Of a stretch of 6,249 bases of DNA, positions 4,758 to 6,249 are shown piece after piece. Below the pieces are notes generated by a model. That model was not told the origin of the DNA and did not search any database. It worked only from the letters and a program-made list of their open reading frames with translations. The position numbers and the translations under genes are program-made. This stretch comes from Nitrospira sp. (lineage in GTDB: Bacteria > Nitrospirota > Nitrospiria > Nitrospirales > Nitrospiraceae), in the NCBI GenBank assembly GCA_029858925.1, contig JAOUEB010000088.1, positions 1 to 6,249 of the forward strand, written 5' to 3'. Position 1 is the first letter of the stretch. Each line of letters opens with the position of its first letter.

Positions 4758-5795
4758 TTAGTTTGGAGTCGGCGGTTGAGCCATTTTCAGTGGGACCGGC
4801 GCCCAGGTGGCGCCGGCGTCGGTGGAACGGTAGAGCCCGCTTCCGTTTGTGCCGGTGTAGAGCGTTTGAGGATTGCCGGGCGCCATCGCCAGTGCTCTGA
4901 CGTTCAGCGTGTCGAGGCCGTGATTCACCGTCTGCCAGCTCTTTCCGCTGTCCAGGCTTTTCCAAACACCGCCGGGGCCGCCAACATACAGCCGTGACGG
5001 CTCCGTCGGATGAATCACAAGGCTGCTGACAAACGGATCGGGAAGCGACAGCCCGATCCGCTCCCACTGCTCCCCTTTGTTCCCCGTGCGAAACAGCCCC
5101 TTCGTGGTCCCGGCATAGACGATGTCGGAATTCACGCGGTCGATCTCGATCGCGTTCACGCCCAGCGCCATCGCCGCCATCAGCTCGCTCTCCGGAATCA
5201 GCCCGTTGTTGATCTTTTTCCAATTCATCGCTCCATCATCGGACCGATAGATTCCGCCGGTGGTGCCTCCATAGAGAATTGCCGGATTCTTGGGATCGAT
5301 TCCGATCGACGTCACGATGTGCACCTCTTTCATGCCGTTCATCCGCTCGACCCATTCGCGGCCCGCGTCCTTCGTGTAGTAGACACCGACGGTCGTCGCC
5401 GCATAGATCTTCTCGCTCAACGCCGGATGAAACACGAACTGATTGACGAACGACACATGTTCTTTCAAGCCGACGTTGTGCGGCAGCCAATGTTGTCCGC
5501 CATCCGGACTCTTGTAGACCGCATCCCCCATCGTGCCGGCGTAGACCGTCGCCGGGAGTTGTGGATCGATCGCCAGCGTCGTCACCCGGCGCGCGCTGAA
5601 ACTCGGAAACCGTTCCCACGAGGCACCGGCATCACGGGACTTATAAACCGCGTCGTTGGTGGCGACATAGAGAATGTTCGCATTGGTGGGATGCAGCGCG
5701 ATCGAAACGACAGACTCGCTGTCTTTCTGGCAGCCGAGAGAAAGCAGAATCACGATCAGCGCAACATATTGAGCAATCATACGAATCAGCATCAT
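4758..5795 (-). CDS. Lipoprotein with seven Asp-box repeats, predicted seven-bladed beta-propeller
   Basis: The 345-residue product has a basic start, a hydrophobic stretch (YVALIVILLSLG) and Cys22 in the lipobox LSLGC, so it is predicted to be exported and lipid-anchored. The mature part has seven Asp-box (S-x-D-x-G-x-x-W) motifs: SRDAGASW 53, SPDGGQHW 96, TKDAGREW 141, SDDGAMNW 185, TGNKGEQW 237, SLDSGKSW 280 and STDAGATW 324. Spacing is 43-45 residues, with one of 52. Each is preceded by a unit like LYVATNDAVYKS (IYAATTVGVYYT, VYAGTTKGLFRT and so on), as in sialidase/BNR, sortilin and photosystem assembly (YCF48-like) propellers. Asp boxes stabilise blades; no sialidase arginine triad is visible, so an enzyme role is unlikely and binding or assembly is more probable. 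The start is either of two adjacent ATGs (5795 or 5792), with no clear ribosome-binding site. Confidence 0.85.
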   Translation of the reverse strand: MMLIRMIAQYVALIVILLSLGCQKDSESVVSIALHPTNANILYVATNDAVYKSRDAGASWERFPSFSARRVTTLAIDPQLPATVYAGTMGDAVYKSPDGGQHWLPHNVGLKEHVSFVNQFVFHPALSEKIYAATTVGVYYTKDAGREWVERMNGMKEVHIVTSIGIDPKNPAILYGGTTGGIYRSDDGAMNWKKINNGLIPESELMAAMALGVNAIEIDRVNSDIVYAGTTKGLFRTGNKGEQWERIGLSLPDPFVSSLVIHPTEPSRLYVGGPGGVWKSLDSGKSWQTVNHGLDTLNVRALAMAPGNPQTLYTGTNGSGLYRSTDAGATWAPVPLKMAQPPTPN

Positions 5796-6053
5796 TGTGC
5801 TGCGGACCTAATCACAGAGATTTGATGGGAGTCAAGCAGAGAAGGTTGAATGCACGCTGGTTGGTACTCTTCAGGGGTTTCAATAGACCAGCATGAGCAT
5901 CGACGCGACACTGTGGAGTCACAAATTCCCGAGGTATGGGGACATCCACACCGGATGCAAATGGATTGAGGTGACGGGCAAGCAGCCCCACCGCATATTG
6001 ACTCTTCGACACCGGGACTCGGATACGAGAACAGAGATCCGTATGCCGATTCC
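5796..6053. other. Non-coding stretch, no convincing gene
   Basis: Only short, mutually overlapping open frames occur. One is 66 codons on the minus strand (5812-6012, GTG start, stop 16 bases before the propeller gene). Another is 39 codons on the plus strand (5850-5969, with GAAGG five bases before ATG 5850). Neither has typical third-position bias or a recognisable product. On the minus strand TTGACT (5830-5835) could be a -35 for the propeller gene, but a good -10 is not seen. Confidence 0.5.
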
Positions 6054-6057
6054 CTAA
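6054..6057. repeat. Left copy of CTAA target-site duplication
   Basis: CTAA directly abuts the left end of the inverted-repeat element and recurs directly after its right end at 6188-6191, as expected for the 4-base duplication made on insertion. Confidence 0.65.
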
Positions 6058-6187
6058 CCCGCATTATTCATGAACGCTTCTGCTGCAATCGCGGATTCGC
6101 TGCTGCGACAAGCCTTCGGCGGGCAGGCTCGCCGCTCTCGCGACGCGACTCCTCGATTTCGCGACGAACCGTCATGAATAATGCGGG
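6058..6187. mobile_element. 130-base miniature inverted-repeat element (MITE-like)
   Basis: CCCGCATTATTCATGA (6058-6073) and its exact reverse complement (6172-6187) bound a 130-base stretch with no open reading frame of note, flanked on both sides by CTAA. Perfect 16-base terminal inverted repeats with a 4-base direct duplication are the standard signature of a non-autonomous transposon moved by a transposase supplied elsewhere. Four-base duplications are known for IS1380-family elements and some IS3 elements, but the family here is not determined. The interior is GC-rich and structured. It has an AGCCT/AGGCT stem (6111-6115 with 6125-6129) and an octamer TCGCGACG repeated at 6138-6145 and 6159-6166, each containing the palindrome TCGCGA. 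A transcript across it would fold into a long stem closed by the terminal repeats. Confidence 0.75.
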
Positions 6188-6191
6188 CTAA
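6188..6191. repeat. Right copy of CTAA target-site duplication
   Basis: This CTAA matches 6054-6057. Removing one copy and the element would restore an uninterrupted sequence reading TTCCCTAAGAGTATT across the junction. Confidence 0.65.
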
Positions 6192-6249
6192 GAGTATTCG
6201 AACCCACTCCCGCTTTCCCATTTGCAACACCCGACTGCGGTTTGCCCAA

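Noticed and set aside
5010..5825. Plus-strand open frame of 271 codons antisense to the propeller gene
   Set aside because: The regular Asp-box repeats on the other strand are unmistakable; this frame is Arg/His/Asp-rich, as expected for an antisense shadow.
5850..5969. 39-codon plus-strand frame with GAAGG before its ATG
   Set aside because: The Shine-Dalgarno match is weak, the product is unrecognisable, and frames on the other strand are equally open.
6190..6220. tRNA-like 3' end (ATTCGAACCCACTCCC)
   Set aside because: The bases on either side of the TTCGAAC loop do not pair as a T-stem and no other tRNA arms are visible.

Overview
The window looks like ordinary chromosome from a moderately high-GC (roughly 55-60 % by eye) Gram-negative-type bacterium. 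Two proteins carry lipoprotein signal peptides and one gene looks like a phosphatidylethanolamine N-methyltransferase. Several unrecognised small membrane and soluble proteins stand singly with long gaps between them. This layout and protein style remind me of Nitrospira and relatives, but that is an impression and no sequence comparison was run.

Layout. Positions 98-751 (+) encode a two-helix membrane protein whose C-terminus resembles the ribosomal L7/L12 C-terminal fold. Positions 1026-1280 (+) encode an 84-residue protein with two membrane helices. Positions 1331-2146 (+) encode a 271-residue soluble protein I do not recognise, with a start that may be leaderless. Convergent to it, 2174-2917 (-) encodes a class I SAM-dependent methyltransferase of the PmtA/UbiE type with an odd Asn/Gly-rich tail. 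After a gap of about 270 bases, 3184-3822 (+) encodes a three-helix membrane protein whose frame continues upstream through one TAG codon. Its end overlaps by 11 bases the end of a 114-residue soluble protein (3812-4156, -). That gene diverges, across 64 bases, from a small His-rich lipoprotein gene (4221-4703, +). Convergent again, 4758-5795 (-) encodes a lipoprotein predicted to be a seven-bladed Asp-box beta-propeller.

The right end (5796-6249) has no convincing gene. It holds the clearest mobile-DNA signal in the window: a 130-base element at 6058-6187 with perfect 16-base terminal inverted repeats and a 4-base target duplication (CTAA). This is a typical miniature inverted-repeat (non-autonomous) transposon.

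The genes do not form an obvious operon or pathway. Strand switches nearly every gene, pairs are convergent or divergent, and a common theme is the cell envelope: three inner-membrane proteins, two lipoproteins and one phospholipid-modifying enzyme. I see no CRISPR array, tRNA, rRNA, toxin-antitoxin pair, phage gene or defence system.
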